Source of the DNA: Strongylocentrotus purpuratus
Lineage: Eukaryota > Echinodermata > Echinoidea > Camarodonta > Strongylocentrotidae
Direction: 5' to 3'
Length of the DNA stretch: 64,000 bases
Assembly (NCBI RefSeq): GCF_000002235.5
Contig: NW_022145597.1
Coordinates: forward strand, 25,994,423 to 26,058,422
This document shows, in pieces, positions 46,376-59,800 of this stretch. Under the pieces are notes generated by a model. The model was given only the letters and a program-made list of their open reading frames with translations. It made no database searches and was not told the origin of the DNA. Position numbers and translations under genes: made by a program. The stretch's first letter is position 1, and each line of letters begins with the position of its first letter.

Positions 46376-47982
46376 TTATATTATTTGTTCTGACTATTCT
46401 TTATTTTTGTCTGTTCATATTACTCTAAAGTGATTTGGTGTTGTTCTCTGTTCATCTCTCTCTCTTTCTCGCTCTCTCTTCTGTACAGTCTCTTTATCCT
46501 CAAGTGTCCCTCGATTTTTCTTTTTATAGGCATTAGTAAAGGACGATGCAAGTATTAAATGCATATTATATTTCATCTCTAGTTGGACAATTATGATGAT
46601 TATAATGTTGTTGTATTTTATCTCACAACAGTTATAGGCACTTCGCCGGCGCCGTATCTGTCTACGTAAAATATATTGTCTCATTTAGCTCATAATGGAC
46701 GAGCAACGTTTGTCCGTTATTCTTTCGTATTTCTTTAAAATGTGATATTTACTCTTAAACAGAAACGTGATTCATGCCAGCTTTCCATGGCCCGTATAGC
46801 CGAGAAATGTATGAAAATAACCAAAGCAACGACACGTTTCCATGCAATATTGATATTCATTCAATTTAATTTAATTAGACAAAATAGTTTTCAGCAATAA
46901 GCTGCATTGCACGTGATAAACGAGATAAAAAATAACATTAGCATTCAAATTACATAGCAATATATACAAATAATGCATACTAAAAGGCTAAAGAGATTAG
47001 CATTGACAGGCAAATGGCCTTTGCTAGTACTTCGTATCCACTGTACGCCGTCCTTCCTTTTGTATTTGTCATGTCTGCTTTACATCTATGTAATATCTTT
47101 TCCATATTGTATGTATGTCATATCATTTTAACTTTTACATTTCGTTTTACTTTTCATTATCATATTTCATGTTTTAAAGAGATGTGAAATTAAATTAATT
47201 CAAAATTGAATAGACATAGGCTAGATCTATATTACATGTACGTCCAATAAACCATTTTAAAATCAAGCTGACCATGTGGGATAGTATCTTTATTACTAGT
47301 TCAGTATTATCATCTACAAAATGAAGATCCTGAAGATTGTACACTCGTATTTTACACCGGTCAGACTAACGCCCTGTTCAATGCAATTGAAGCCCATTAC
47401 ACATGAAGCGTCAATTTGTCTGCTGTACTACTTGCGCCAATGAAGCCTATGAGGGTAATGGGCGCATGTGCAAGTTATTGTAAGTTCTGTATGCGATGTC
47501 AACTCTCCCTTGATGCGTCAGAGACTGCGCCAGTCGCTGGTGCAGTCTTACGTCAGCAAAGTGACTCGTCTTGTGCAACTTTTCTCTATATTCATTTTCC
47601 AAACGCATACAAGATTTTGCTTTTTAATCGTATATTAATACTTATCTAAGTATGGTCTGTTATGATACGATTATTTTTTTTCCTATTTTTTGGACCCTCC
47701 GACAGGCCATGTTATTGAAAATCAATCTCCAAATAACATATTTCTATACATCAACAAGTGAATTTCATATAATACTTCAGAATAAGATAATAACATAATG
47801 AATATTAACCATAATAAGCGATGACTGCAGGCATAGCATATTGATGATAATAATATGATACTGATTATACTTTACAGACACAGAACATAATTAATAACAA
47901 CAAATATTAACACATCGACTGTATACATGGCTCTGCTCCGCAGTATAACATCGGCTTGATTAAGCATTACTTTCCTTCTAGA

Positions 47983-48251
47983 CAGGCCTTCGTTATGGAA
48001 TACTCTCCCTCAATGGGTTAAGAATAGCAGTTCTGCTGAGGTGTTAAAAAACAATCTTAAGAAATATCTGTTTAATTTAGCTTATAATTGATTACCATTA
48101 CCTTTCATGTCTGTACCTTTCTTATCGCACTTTGTATAAATGTATCATGTATGTATTTCATCTTTTGCACAAGCTGCGCCTTGAGCATTTGACTGTCAAG
48201 TGGATTTGGCGCCTTATAAATCATATGTATTATTATTATTATTATTATTAT
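47983..48251 (+). mobile_element. Non-LTR retrotransposon 3' end
   Basis: Protein C terminus RPSLWNTLPQWVKNSSSAEV, then LKNNLKKYLFNLAYN and TGA, typical of the last residues of RT ORFs of L2/Jockey-like elements. The 3' UTR ends GGCGCCTTATAAATCATATG and (ATT)n. Confidence 0.75.
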
Positions 48252-50717
48252 ATCTATAAAAAAATTATGATAGCTTGACCTCACTCACAATTTTATCCTT
48301 CCATGATGTATAAGACCGAGGGCGTTTATCAACTTTACCTTGTCGAGGTGTGGCCACACTTCCCTGCGTGACACTGCAAGTATCAGTGGCATAACATGTG
48401 TAAAGTCATAGAGAGGGGGCGGGGGCGGTGACACTGGATTTTGCATGTATTATGTGCATAAAAGGCTAAGTTGGCTATAAAATGTGGTGAAGATGTTGGA
48501 AGGTTCGCGTATAATTTTATTTGCACGTTTCCTTGTTATCCTCCATATATTTATTTAATTCTCCCCCTCTTCATGTTCTTTTCGCTATTCATTTGTTAAG
48601 GGGGTGTGCCCCCCCCCCCGTACCTCCCGAAGCTACCTCGTGGTCTAAGCCTCTTATGTCTCTGGTGTAATGATTGTCAGGTAGCGTGATAAATGATGAC
48701 TGAATAACAATCCAATCCATTGACGTCATTGATTCGATCCGTTTAGAACATTTCATGTGAATTACCGAAGAGCCCCGTTATAGCACATGCCACGGCTAAT
48801 GTGCCATAAGAAGGAATACATCAACGGAGATAAGCAATTTTTGATGATGAATCAGCGTTTAAATAAACCCACAAAATCGGAAGAATCGGATCATAAAATG
48901 CATGTTTTGATGATATCTCGTTTTAACTGGATGTGCGTTTCATTTAGAAGTAAACAGATTAATATCAGCTTGCGGTAATATTAACTTAAATGACCCTGAA
49001 CTGTTAGCCTCTCGACAAACTAAAATGGATTTTTAGTAAACATCATTTTAAAGACCCTATCTTGGAGGATATAACAACGGACGTTGAATGGCCTTTGACA
49101 AATTGCCTTGCGACAGTTGTAAAGAGCAGATTACTTTTCCAAATCAACGTCTATCGTTTTTTTTTTATACACGTAATCGTAGCGATACACGGCGATAGGC
49201 AAATAAAGCTTCGCGTTGTTTTGTTGCATGAAATAAAGATAAATTTTGTTCTGAAAGGTGCCACGACAAGGGCAATAAATGATACTTGATTAAAAAAAAA
49301 AGGATAGGTGGACGGGGGGGGGGGGGGGGGGGGGTTGCCGTCATATTCACTCGAGGCATTTTTTTTATATATTTCGTAATGCATCAAACATATATGTGTA
49401 TTATTGAACTTATATGTTGTAATCTATAAAACAATATATAAGTTGATACTTCAATAACGACAGGACTTATTAAGTTATCACTGGAAACTCAGGATGGTTA
49501 TGGATAGTTTTGTTAAGTGTGTGAGTGTACTTATATGCGACCATTTCAAAAATGTATACTGACTAGGGTCGGTTATTCTGGTTATGGCAATCAATTTTAT
49601 ACGAATTAAAGATGTATCTGAACTCAAAACAAAAAGGAATAGAATAATATTGCGAAGGTAAGAAGATCGAACCCCAGTCCATAAGGCAATAACACGCTTC
49701 CTTCAGCTTTTTCTTCAATACATTTCACAATTCAGTGAATTATTACAAAACAAGTTATCCCCTCAACTATTTATGACTGCAAATGCAATTATCGTTCCTG
49801 TAATACTGTATTGTATTGAACGACAATATAATCTCCAACACGAGCCCCGCTTTAATTCAATAAACGTGCCCGACCCAAAGGACGCATGGTTCACGGGCTT
49901 CGTGCATTTTGCACAGCGATACAACGTACTGAATCAAAGAAGCGAATATTGGGGAGAAAATGGGAAAGAAAGACATCGTTTGTTCACAAATTCTGAAATA
50001 CCTGCACAAAATGGAAACGTAAAAATATTACAGTCCTCTAGAGTATAATATTGCTGAAAAGTGGGTATAGATTATGAAATTTTTGAAGTGTATCTAATGG
50101 GTAAATTTCATCGTCAAATGGAACTTGATGGGAAAATTATACGGGGAAAATTGCTCGATGTATATACATGGTGTAGCAGTTAAGCGGCGTGCCACGTAGG
50201 GCATGGAATCTGTACAAGCACATCAAAGCTTTCATAGTCACATTGCGTGATCAATGAGGAATAATGGTAGCGTTCGTACTCTGGACCTATTAGTATGATT
50301 AACGAGGGGATGTATCACTAGCGTGTCCAGAGGGTCTTTGGGCCTGAAGCCCCCTCAAGCATGGGCTACACCCCCCCCCCCCCACCACACACACGAAGAA
50401 AAAAAGGGGAAAAAGGTTAAATATATGATGAATTTTTCTTTAAACGCAGTAGATAATGAGTGGATCGGGATGTTTTGATTGTAAAACAGAGCATCCGATA
50501 TTACCACAGAGATACATATGTAGCCTACCCTTTCAGAATAAATAAAGAATTAAATAACTGAATTGAGCTCTATGCCCAAACTCGCGTGTCTTTGTTGACT
50601 TCTGGGTGATTCTATTTAGGAATGCAGAATTGCTAGGCGTAATTATATAGGCCCCCCTATTAGAATGTCGTCTATTAGTTTTCTTTAAATACTATAGGAC
50701 GTTTTTAATAGACTTAA
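48252..50717. other. Right flank II, no recognised gene
   Basis: Includes poly-G at 49314-49334 and poly-C near 50371. The 91-codon plus-strand frame at 49773-50048 has no motif. Confidence 0.5.
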
Positions 50718-51257
50718 AGGGAAAGTCCACCCCCAAAATAAGTTTGTTTCGATAGAGGCAGAATAATAAGAAAATCAGGTGAGTGAAAGTTTGAGCAAAT
50801 TCTGAATGAAAATAAGAAAGCTATGAATTATTGAAGTTGTGATCAATCAAATACAAATTGGCAACTCTGTGACTTATCATACGAGCTCTCCTTCATTTGC
50901 TTTGTGCATAATATTCCATAAAATCATGTTTTCTTCGTTATTGATGACGGAATATATATTTGTTCCTTGCAGGGGGAGTATAGAAACATATTTGCAATTA
51001 TTATATTTAGGGTGCATGTATGGTTGAAATTGTTCTTGAGGGAAAATGAAAATTTTAGATTTTTTTAGTACTGAGCAAATGGAAGTTGAGCTCGCATGAT
51101 ACGTCATAGAGTTGCCAATTTGTGTTTGATTGATCACAACTTCAAAAATCCTAACTTCCTTATTTTTAATCGGAATTTGCTTAAACTTTCACTGACTTGT
51201 TTCTCTCATTTTTCTACTCCTATTAAAACTAACTTAATTTCAGGGTGGACTTCCCCT
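50718..51257. mobile_element. TTAA-flanked foldback element, family D (540 bp)
   Basis: TTAA at 50714-50717 and 51258-51261. Arms of about 175 bases are inverted copies (shared GAAGTTGTGATCAATCAAA and AAATTGGCAACTCT). Ends AGGGAAAGTCCACCC / GGGTGGACTTCCCCT. Confidence 0.9.
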
Positions 51258-52053
51258 TTAAATGTGAAAGATAGTTTGTATTCCCTCGTGCGATTTAATA
51301 GGCATTTTTGTAGCATGGGGCAAGAAGCAGTAGATAATTCGTGACTCGCAGTTTTTACTGTATTTTAAAGAGGGCAACCATTATACCTTATATCAATGAA
51401 CAAAAATAACTTAATGGCCCTCTTTTCCCAAGCCCATCGGGTCTTTGTTGAGCACTAGGCTGATTGTTCTCGAGTATGCAGGTGACGTGAGGGGGGGGGG
51501 GTGTTTTTGATAGACTTGATTGTGAAAATACTTTGGATTTCCTCGTGCAAGTTACGAGTCATTTTTATATGACAAATAAAACATTGGAAATCATTATTTT
51601 GAATGTTAAAAATATGTTAGCCGAATGAATAAGGACAGATCGGGAATGTACAGGGTGAAAAAGAAAAGGAAACTGAAATTTGAAAATTAAAAATTCGTTT
51701 CAAAATTTGCAAATGAGGACTCGTGAATGTATTTAAGAATGGGGCATAGCTCTATGGTTATTATAAAGGCCGCAGGCTCCGCTGACGACAAACGTCAGTT
51801 GCCCCCTCTTTTAATTTTGGGCACACCACCATCACTGCCTCACCGGAAGCTCCCCCGATAGGCGTAAACTAGACACACTTTTAACTTTGCATCTATACAC
51901 CCCAATTTTCGTTATTTTCAAATTTTCCGCCTGACTTGATATGGCACCTTCCAACAGCTCCCCGGTTTGTAGCAATACAATGGAGCGCCCAAACCTCTCC
52001 CAACCCGACGAGTAGATAAATTGAGATATGCACATTGTACTTCCAGACATATC

Positions 52054-52225
52054 GGCCCGAATTCACAAAGGAGGTTTGTCGACAAACCTTGGTTTTCGTG
52101 CGTCATATGATGCGTTTCGACGCGTTTTTACAAACCAGGTTTGTAAAAAACGCGTAAAATCGCGTCATAATTATGATGTACATAAACCAAGGTTTGTCGA
52201 CAAACCTCCTTTGTGAATTTGGGCC
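52054..52225. mobile_element. Small foldback element (172 bp)
   Basis: GGCCCGAATTCACAAAGGAG...GTTTGTCGACAAACC... and its inverse at the right end; arms of about 45 bases with at most one or two mismatches. Terminal GGCCC is shared with 22678-22823. Confidence 0.85.
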
Positions 52226-52377
52226 ATAGTGTCGTTAAAGAAAAGGGTCTAAAATCCCTACCCGCGCCGCAAATCGGCCTAGACACCTAATCATGCTAAT
52301 AGTGAATGATAGCGAAAAATATATGTGAATCCACCCCCTCCCCTCCCGAGAGGACTGATATTTAAATATTATTTCAT

Positions 52378-52590
52378 GCGGCCGTCATTGTTGGTCAAAC
52401 AGCTTATGAGCGTCAAGTAACGCCCGGCTAGAATGCTCCCCAGGGAGTGGGGATTGTGCACACCGTGTGTGCGGGCAAGCACTGAATCCAATGACCGGGG
52501 TAATAGTATATTTGTAAAGCGCTTAGAGACATTTGTATTAAACGCTATATAAAAATTAAATATGATTATTATTATTATCATTATACGAAA
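52378..52590 (+). repeat. Retroposon 3'-end repeat
   Basis: Plus-strand copy of the 25532-25745 family, ending GTAAAGCGCTTAGAGACATT, AACGCTATATAAAAATT and (ATT)n. Confidence 0.65.
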
Positions 52591-53245
52591 TAAGACAGTA
52601 TTATACCTTATGTAACAATATAGAAATTTCTCTAGGGAACATGGGTAGGATTTCAGTTACTGTACATCTGGGAGACTGGAAAAACACTCAAGTATATAAA
52701 CGCGTATCTACCATGCACTCCAAGGAGTGAAAACAGATTATATTAATGCCAGCAGAATTGTCATGCCTGTCGCATCGAACTTCAAATCAAACGTATTGAG
52801 GTTCTTTCTGATTTAAATGATCAAATATGGACAAAAGGTTCGCACACGATTCCTTTATCGTAATCATGTAATGGCGGGACATAATTTGTTTAACAAAATA
52901 CTGTGAAAACCCGCAAAAGCATGAGAACAATGGTACCTAGGCTAACATACTCTCTCTAAATGGATCCCGCCATATTATCACGCGAGTATAACTTCTATGA
53001 TATAACAAACGGTGACCTTTTTATTGCAGTTCATCTAATTTTGAGCCCAAGCTTGTCTGAAAAGTAGAGGACAAATATTGCGAAGAAGGGTATTTTCTTT
53101 AAAAAGCTGAAAACACTGGAGCTTCTAGTAGTCGCTCTGCGCCCCCTGAACCCCATTCCGTATAATATCAAACGGAATCGCAAAGACATTCGAAAAACCA
53201 TATCAAGGGCAATTTCATTACCCCTATTATATCATATGTAACCAT

Positions 53246-53505
53246 CAGTGGCGGATCGAGGGGGGGGGGGGCGGCCCCCTTGAGAAAAAAACATGTAAAA
53301 ACACGTGATTTTTACCTTTTGGGGGTTTGTTGGGCTCCCCTGGCGCTCAAGGGGGAGGGGTGCAAATTTTAAATTTTCGGGGACCCCCTCCTCCCCCCCC
53401 CCCACTGAGCGACTTTTCGGCCGGCGCGATTTGCAAATTTTCGGGAGCAAAAAAAAAAAAAAAAATTGTGTCCCCCTCCCCTAAGAATACCTGGATCCGC
53501 GCCTG
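53246..53505. mobile_element. Non-autonomous hAT-type element (260 bp)
   Basis: 8-bp target duplication GTAACCAT at 53238-53245 and 53506-53513. Terminal repeats CAGTGGCGGATCGAGG / CAGGCGCGGATCCAGG. Interior has poly-G, poly-C and poly-A runs and no reading frame of note. The 8-bp duplication and CAG.G ends fit the hAT superfamily. Confidence 0.85.
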
Positions 53506-54927
53506 GTAACCATGATGAGATGGCAAGAGATATTTCCTTCGGAAATCGATCGGGTTATCAATAAATTGATAAATAGGAGCGGAGCCGGGGAAGATGACAG
53601 AAGAGGGTTGGCGGCGTCGGGTGACATTAAAAAAAAACATCGTTCTAAGAAGTTCCCAAAACAAAAATGATAAAATTAATGTTATCGTATTATGGGATCG
53701 GCCAATCATTGGGAATATGATTGTTCTTGTAGTGAATTACATCACGTTGAATATGTCGACGTTTCAGTCCGTAAACTATATATCTATAATAAACTTTACC
53801 ATCTGAAATAAAGTTGTTTCCTTGGGGGATTTTGCCAATCGTTCTATTAAAAAAAAATTATGGGATGTGGATGTATAATTATTTTTTTAAGTCAGTAACT
53901 AGATTCATGGTAATTTCGACTTGAAAGATACGGTATTGAGTGACCTGTGTTACTTTCGTACCGTCCAAGGTTACTAATCGACCTCACGAGCGGTCGCGTA
54001 CAACACATAGCCTCATGAAGAAAATAATGGCGTGCAAACATGGCATGTAAATTGTTTCCAAATAAATTGTTAAAACGGCGCGGTCAAATAATAAAAAAGC
54101 TGCGGTCAATCGTTCACAAATACATAATTATTTGTATTTATCACTTTCACAGACGTTACCGCTCTAATAAAAAGTTCACCTATGGCATCCAGTGCAGAGG
54201 TTAAAGAGCTGTGTGACCATGGTTTGACGAGGAGTTTGGATTTCTTCATTGGGTTATGTGTCAAACGCGACCGCATGTGAGTTCGCGGAGCTGAGTGACC
54301 TCGGACGGTGCGAAAGAGGCTCGCATAGCCGTAGAAGCGTGATCACCCAATACTGCGCTTTGCTCAAGCTGTTCATGTCTTAATTGCGACTAATTAAGGT
54401 TAAACTAATAGGAATGCACGTTATATTTATCGTCTTGTAGGGTAGCATTCCCATTGCAAATATCCTCACTTTCGTATAGAAAAGATAATTTGAAATTTTC
54501 AATCATTTCGAACCCCACTCTATTCAAACATATGAATTATTGACATTAAAATCATAAAGATAACTCAGAGATGCAGTAAATGCCATTTTTGTTAAATAGC
54601 GACGTGACCCCGGCCAGCCGGGGAAAGATTCTTCTCGAGGTCTGAAGTGAATCGACACGGTGCTACCTATATTTAGAAGGTCACCTAGGACATGTAAGGC
54701 GAATAAAGATGATCGATTTACAAATCCAAACTCGGCTTGCTGACGCACGACAAACAGTTTGTCTAAACAGATTTCACATTAAAGGCCATGGTCTCAGATC
54801 TACCCTCTGTTTGTATCTCTATGTAAACATTAAACATCTGCCGGGATGACGCTAGCGAGAGGAGCACAGGTAACTTCGGTATCAGGTAGTTTAAAAAAGA
54901 GACATATCAAAACGAAGGTTTGATTAA

Positions 54928-55456
54928 AGTGACTCGGTAACATTGTTGAAGGTTGATGAAAAAAATTGCTTAATTTTGTATGAAATGTTACTTGTTTTAT
55001 TTCGTCTACCGTAATAGCCCTCTAACATGCACAAAATCCTGACAAAATTCTCAAACCACAAAGAAATCATATGTGGTTTTATTTGAAGGCGTGACTATGC
55101 AACACCCTCTTACAGTAAAGTCCCCAGACCAATTTTTGAAATTTTCCCAACCGTTTTTCCATGAAAATAAGACATAAAACAGGCTTTTAAAAATATTTCA
55201 ACACTTAATTGTTTGGAATGTAAATAGAGCCGATTCATTGCTTTGTGACGATTTACATTAACCTAAAATCTAATGAAATTATAATAATATAGTTGAGAAA
55301 ATTCAGGAATTGATCAAATCAGTTTTTCCCAATTGTTGTCATTAATAAGGGTTTGTTTTCACTCAAACTTTCAGATTATCTTTAATTGTACGTTGAGCAT
55401 TGAAGTCACTACCTTAGTTCCATTTTCACTCATCTGAACAATGTTACCAAGTCCCC
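54928..55456. mobile_element. TTAA-flanked element, family B copy 2 (529 bp)
   Basis: TTAA at 54924-54927 and 55457-55460. Ends AGTGACTCGGTAACATTGTT and AACAATGTTACCAAGTCCCC. Intact relative of 30616-31440. Confidence 0.85.
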
Positions 55457-55527
55457 TTAAAGAATTACGTCTATGTTGTAAGTAACAATTTGGGAAATGG
55501 GAAATGCTAATGACAGCAGTAGACCCC

Positions 55528-55540
55528 CCCCCCCCCCCTA
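55528..55540. repeat. Poly-C run
   Basis: GTAGACCCCCCCCCCCCCC, followed by an A-rich stretch. Confidence 0.9.
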
Positions 55541-55792
55541 AAAAAAAGATAAAAAAGAAAAAAAATAGAACGATCACAACCCCCGCCCCATCCCTCCTCG
55601 AGAAAATAAAATACATTTTAATGGAAGTATTGCCGCAAAGGACGGGGGATAATAATTGGTCTGCTTTAAAAGGCAAGATCGTAACAATCATGATTATAAT
55701 ATGCCGCTCTTGTGTAGCACATATCACATCATGATAATAACGACTCTATGCACTTTGGATATTATAAAACACCGGTTACAAGTACGGAGAGG

Positions 55793-55985
55793 GTTGCGTT
55801 CAAGCGATACTTTTTCAGCCTAGGAACGCGGTTTTCAAAGACGTTTAGTTTAAAAACAAGCGATTTCAAACGATCTTTCGTCAGCCGTAAAAATAAACGT
55901 GTTTGAAAACGCAAACATGAAACGCTGAAAAGGATGCGTTTTGTAACGTGATTCCGGTCGCCAGAAATCACTTGAACGCAGCGGA
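55793..55985. mobile_element. Imperfect inverted-repeat element
   Basis: TTGCGTTCAAGCGAT at the left and ATCACTTGAACGCA at the right, with inner AAACG / CGTTT pairings. No target duplication found. Confidence 0.4.
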
Positions 55986-56190
55986 AATCTCAATCGTGAT
56001 TCTATGACGCCTTTATCGTGGCCTGCTTCCGGTTTGCTCAAAACAGCAGCCCACAGTCGACCGTAAACAAATTCAGAAAGCGCGCGCCGAAGTTGACCTA
56101 TACTTCCTGGGTCAAACTGCACAGTGTGATGCGCAGTGGCTGGGCTTGAAAGGAGCGAGAATCAGCGTTGATGGAAAATTGTTTGATTAA

Positions 56191-56585
56191 AGATAAAGGT
56201 GAGTTCTGGTCAACCGATCGCATTGTGAAAGACAAGGTGTAGAATGGATCAGAAAAAGTTGATCATATAGCATGTAAGTTTTGGTGTATACTGCATAGTT
56301 TTAGAGTCATCAAAATCATAAAAAATTTGGCCTAGTCTTGATAAAGTAACAAGCACTTTAGACAAAAAGATGTAAATGGGACTACACAAAATGGTGTCGG
56401 GGCGTCTTAACATTGATTTCCTAATCTGTCTAGGCTCATTACTCAGCCAGTATACATTTTCTACCAAAATTGTTTGGCAACTGACATTTATTTGTAAACT
56501 TTCAGTGTTACAGTAATTTTCGTTTGATTCTGTGATAATTTTTTTGTTAATATATATATTTTTTAACCAGAACTCACCTTTACAT
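56191..56585. mobile_element. TTAA-flanked element, family F copy 2 (395 bp)
   Basis: TTAA at 56187-56190 and 56586-56589. Ends AGATAAAGGTGAGTTCTGG and CCAGAACTCACCTTTACAT. Non-coding. Confidence 0.8.
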
Positions 56586-56704
56586 TTAAGCTCGATTATT
56601 CTATGTAGTAAAGCAGTCGCAAAGACGCCTCTTGTGCGTCGGGCATAACATGCAGCTGGTATAATCAGGGAGGCGATCGACTCCCTGGTATAATAGAGTG
56701 GTAT

Positions 56705-56835
56705 GAAATGCGCGTACCTTTAACGAATCTAGCCTGCAAGCGCACGGAGTTTCCCGTCACCTACGAAAAAGAGCCTCTTCTTCTTTCGTGGGATTCATAC
56801 AGTCTTGGAGAACTGCAGGATCCTTAGATTCTAAA
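56705..56835. other. Exon-like segment of unknown role
   Basis: GC-richer than its surroundings. Minus strand: acceptor CTCTTTTAG, ATGAATCCCACGAAAGAAGA (MNPTKEEEALFR) and possible donor GTAG|GTGACG. Plus strand: a 41-codon frame from ATG at 56708. It could be a 5' exon of the SLC2A-like gene, but its phase does not join exon 2, so I do not include it. Confidence 0.25.
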
Positions 56836-59800
56836 AGAGAATAATGAGCAATCTTATGTTACGATACTTGTATTTGCAGTTTAAAAAAATATCTTATACA
56901 TTATGTCATACACATTACTTAGAAATATGCAGAACAGATTCTGATTTAAGTATTTGTTTTAAAACATTTTTTCGTGAATAGTTTCATTTACAGCTCAAAA
57001 ACAATTTACGTACATGTTTTGCAAGAAGCGCAGAGACTTTCGGAATTTCTCAATATGTTACGCAACTAAAATATTCAATTCAAAATCAATCGTGGTTGGC
57101 AGTCGGGGTGTGTCATAATAAACTTACTTGCACTGAATAAAATTTCCATGAGTTTTCATCAGCATTTCATAGAGCTCTGTTTTCTTCGGAAGGGGTCAAT
57201 AAACCAGTAATTACCGTATTTATTGTATTGAATGGGGCACAGAAAAAGGGAGGGAGAGTGTATCAATTAATGCCTTTCGCGATATCGTGTTATTGACGTT
57301 TAGGACTATTCTTTCACCGTTACTTGTCAGCGTCATTATTTATATTTAAAAAAATGAACATTTACATATGTATTCAAAGTAATAAGTATTTCTTCTTCAT
57401 AAATGCAACGAGAATGTCTCACCGAGGGAGAATAAGAGAGAGAGAGAGAGAGAAACAAAGTTTAAGAGTACAATTTTAAAGGGAGTGGGTCGTCAGTTTC
57501 CTTGTGCAGAAGGCCATAATTCGCTGACACCAGACATGGTAGAATAACATTAATGTATGAACAAGTCTGCACACATCGAACCCGTATCAAGAAATACCCC
57601 CTAGTCTCTCGGAGAGTCTTGGGGTGAGGGAAAAGTGAGATAATTACTTTACCACGTGGAGGAATGAATGAGGAAATACAACGCATTAAATAAGGCATGT
57701 TGGTCATAAAACTGAAGGCTAATCCTTGTGATTGACAACACCTGTCAAAGGTTAAACACCTGAACGGAGTCAAATTCCCGATGAGAGCCCACTCCTATGC
57801 GTCTTTAAAAAGGAATTTATCTGCATTTCTTTAATCACACTTTTTTCATATTTTTGTACATAATCAATTATTATACTTGCTAGTAACAAATTCAGTTTCA
57901 TTATTTCGCCAAGGTTGTAGATTTTTAAATAGTGGATATTTTACCAGTTATATAAATGTTCCTCGCTAGAATTAGTGCATTAAATTTAACAGAGTCAAAA
58001 ACATTTTTTTAAAGATTTGTAACAACATCATCGTATCAGATTATATTTGGACAACGCGTCCGCGTCCGTTTTCTTGCTAAATCGAAGTAATAATTAATTT
58101 AACAAATTTGAAATGCTATTGTACTATGCAAAATAGAAACAAGATTAGTCACTTATAGACTTTAACCCCCGATATGTACCTGATTTAATGGTTAAATGAT
58201 TTTAGTTCATATTGCTTCAAGAAAATACAAAACTGCGAGTAAAATACGAATTTGTTTCTGTATTTCTCTCGAGCTTGCATTCATTTTCCTCTTTCACATT
58301 TTAGAATAAAAACTATAAGGTGATAAACAACATGATACTTCATTTGGGGGGGGGGGGGGTCTCATTTAACATGGAAGTCTTGACACATATTTAGCGCTAA
58401 CCAGCCCCTCCCCCAGTCCGAACCTCGCCGCACATGCCCACGCATATTTGATAGCATGGCACGCAATTGCAGTATTTATTTAAACGAGTTACGTTTTTCC
58501 CCTCGTACCTTTGACGTAATTGTCTCGTGAGACAAGCGGTCTGATGACTTGCTACAACAAAATGTCATCGCGAATACTGCCATTCTTCCTCAGCTATGTC
58601 TAGATTAAAATCGAGTTATATGGAAGACGACGTTCGAAGGTAAAAGCAACCAGATGGAGAATTGATTATCATGAGAATTAAAAGAGGGAAAATCAATCTC
58701 GGTATTTTCATCATTGATTGCAAAATGAAAATAAAACGAGACATGCTAAACTCTCAATCCTTTCCTTTGTTGTTGCCTGATTGAGGCTAAATGCCATTGT
58801 GACATATATTATAGGTTAGCGGAGTTATGTATGAAATAATTCATATTGATATTCTAAGAGGCTTAAAAGACATTTTTCATAAATGTCAAAGTTGACCAAA
58901 ACAACAAATCTTACCATATTTATTGGAAGCAATGTTCACGATGTAGGGTTGAGCATCATATTTTCAGTTTTAAATCTCATACATATGAAAATAAACGGCT
59001 TAGATCAATTAATCTGTCATTCATATTGGCAGATACGAAAATTATCAAAGAACATATCAAATTTTCCCAAATGTTTAATTCACTAAAGCATCATGGAGAC
59101 ATATTTCTTGAGTTTTCTAAATATTCGTTTAGTTGTTTCTCCTTAAGATGGCAATCGTATAAAAGTACACCATCCCATAAAGGAAATCGATTGCTATAAA
59201 TGAAAAGATTTTATACTAGTTGGTACGGTTTATTTTCCACGAAGAGGTAGGCCTATCATATAAATGATGCTGAGATGGAAAGGAAATTGTATTCGGATCA
59301 GAACGATGTCATTTAACTAAACTTGCCGATCTAAATGTAAATATATCCGAACTTTCAAGATATTTGCCTACAACAGAGAAAAAAACGGTACATGTAATGT
59401 CAGACAGCACCATAAATTAGCCTAGTATGCGTGTATAATGTGACACATTTATTCTATGGACACTAGCCTTCACATTGAATGCATTAGTCGATATGAATAC
59501 TTGGTTTATGATGGTCGCGGAGATCGTTTATCACGACCCGCTGTTATCGTGGCTATTTCAGTACCTCGGAGGTGTACTACGTCGGCTTTGGTCGCGTTTC
59601 GCTTGCATCACGTGATCTCTCCGTGACAGGGGCGTCGCTATAACACTGTGAATGGGGGAGGGGTGTCACCGTGCCAGGATGAATTTCCCGAATCCATAAA
59701 GAAGAATATTTCTTAATAAAGAAGCACAATCAAATAAATGAAGATATACAAATTATCATTGTATATAAATTAATGAAAATGGGTCAAATCAATTAAAATT

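Larger units (their letters stand above)
42721..47980. other. Right flank I, no recognised gene
   Basis: Contains the repeat copy 43955-44110, GATT repeat 44735-44770, CA-rich 45768-45955, CT/TA 46243-46375. Segments 42780-43200 and 47400-47570 share many GACGCA/TGCGTC motifs but no clear gene. Confidence 0.5.

Noticed and set aside
49773..50048. 91-codon plus-strand frame
   Set aside because: More balanced composition than its neighbours, but no motif, splice partner or regulatory context.
57477..57800. Possible further TTAA-flanked element
   Set aside because: TTAAAGGGAGTGGG at the left and CCCACTCC...TTTAA at the right are suggestive, but the ends do not align in register.
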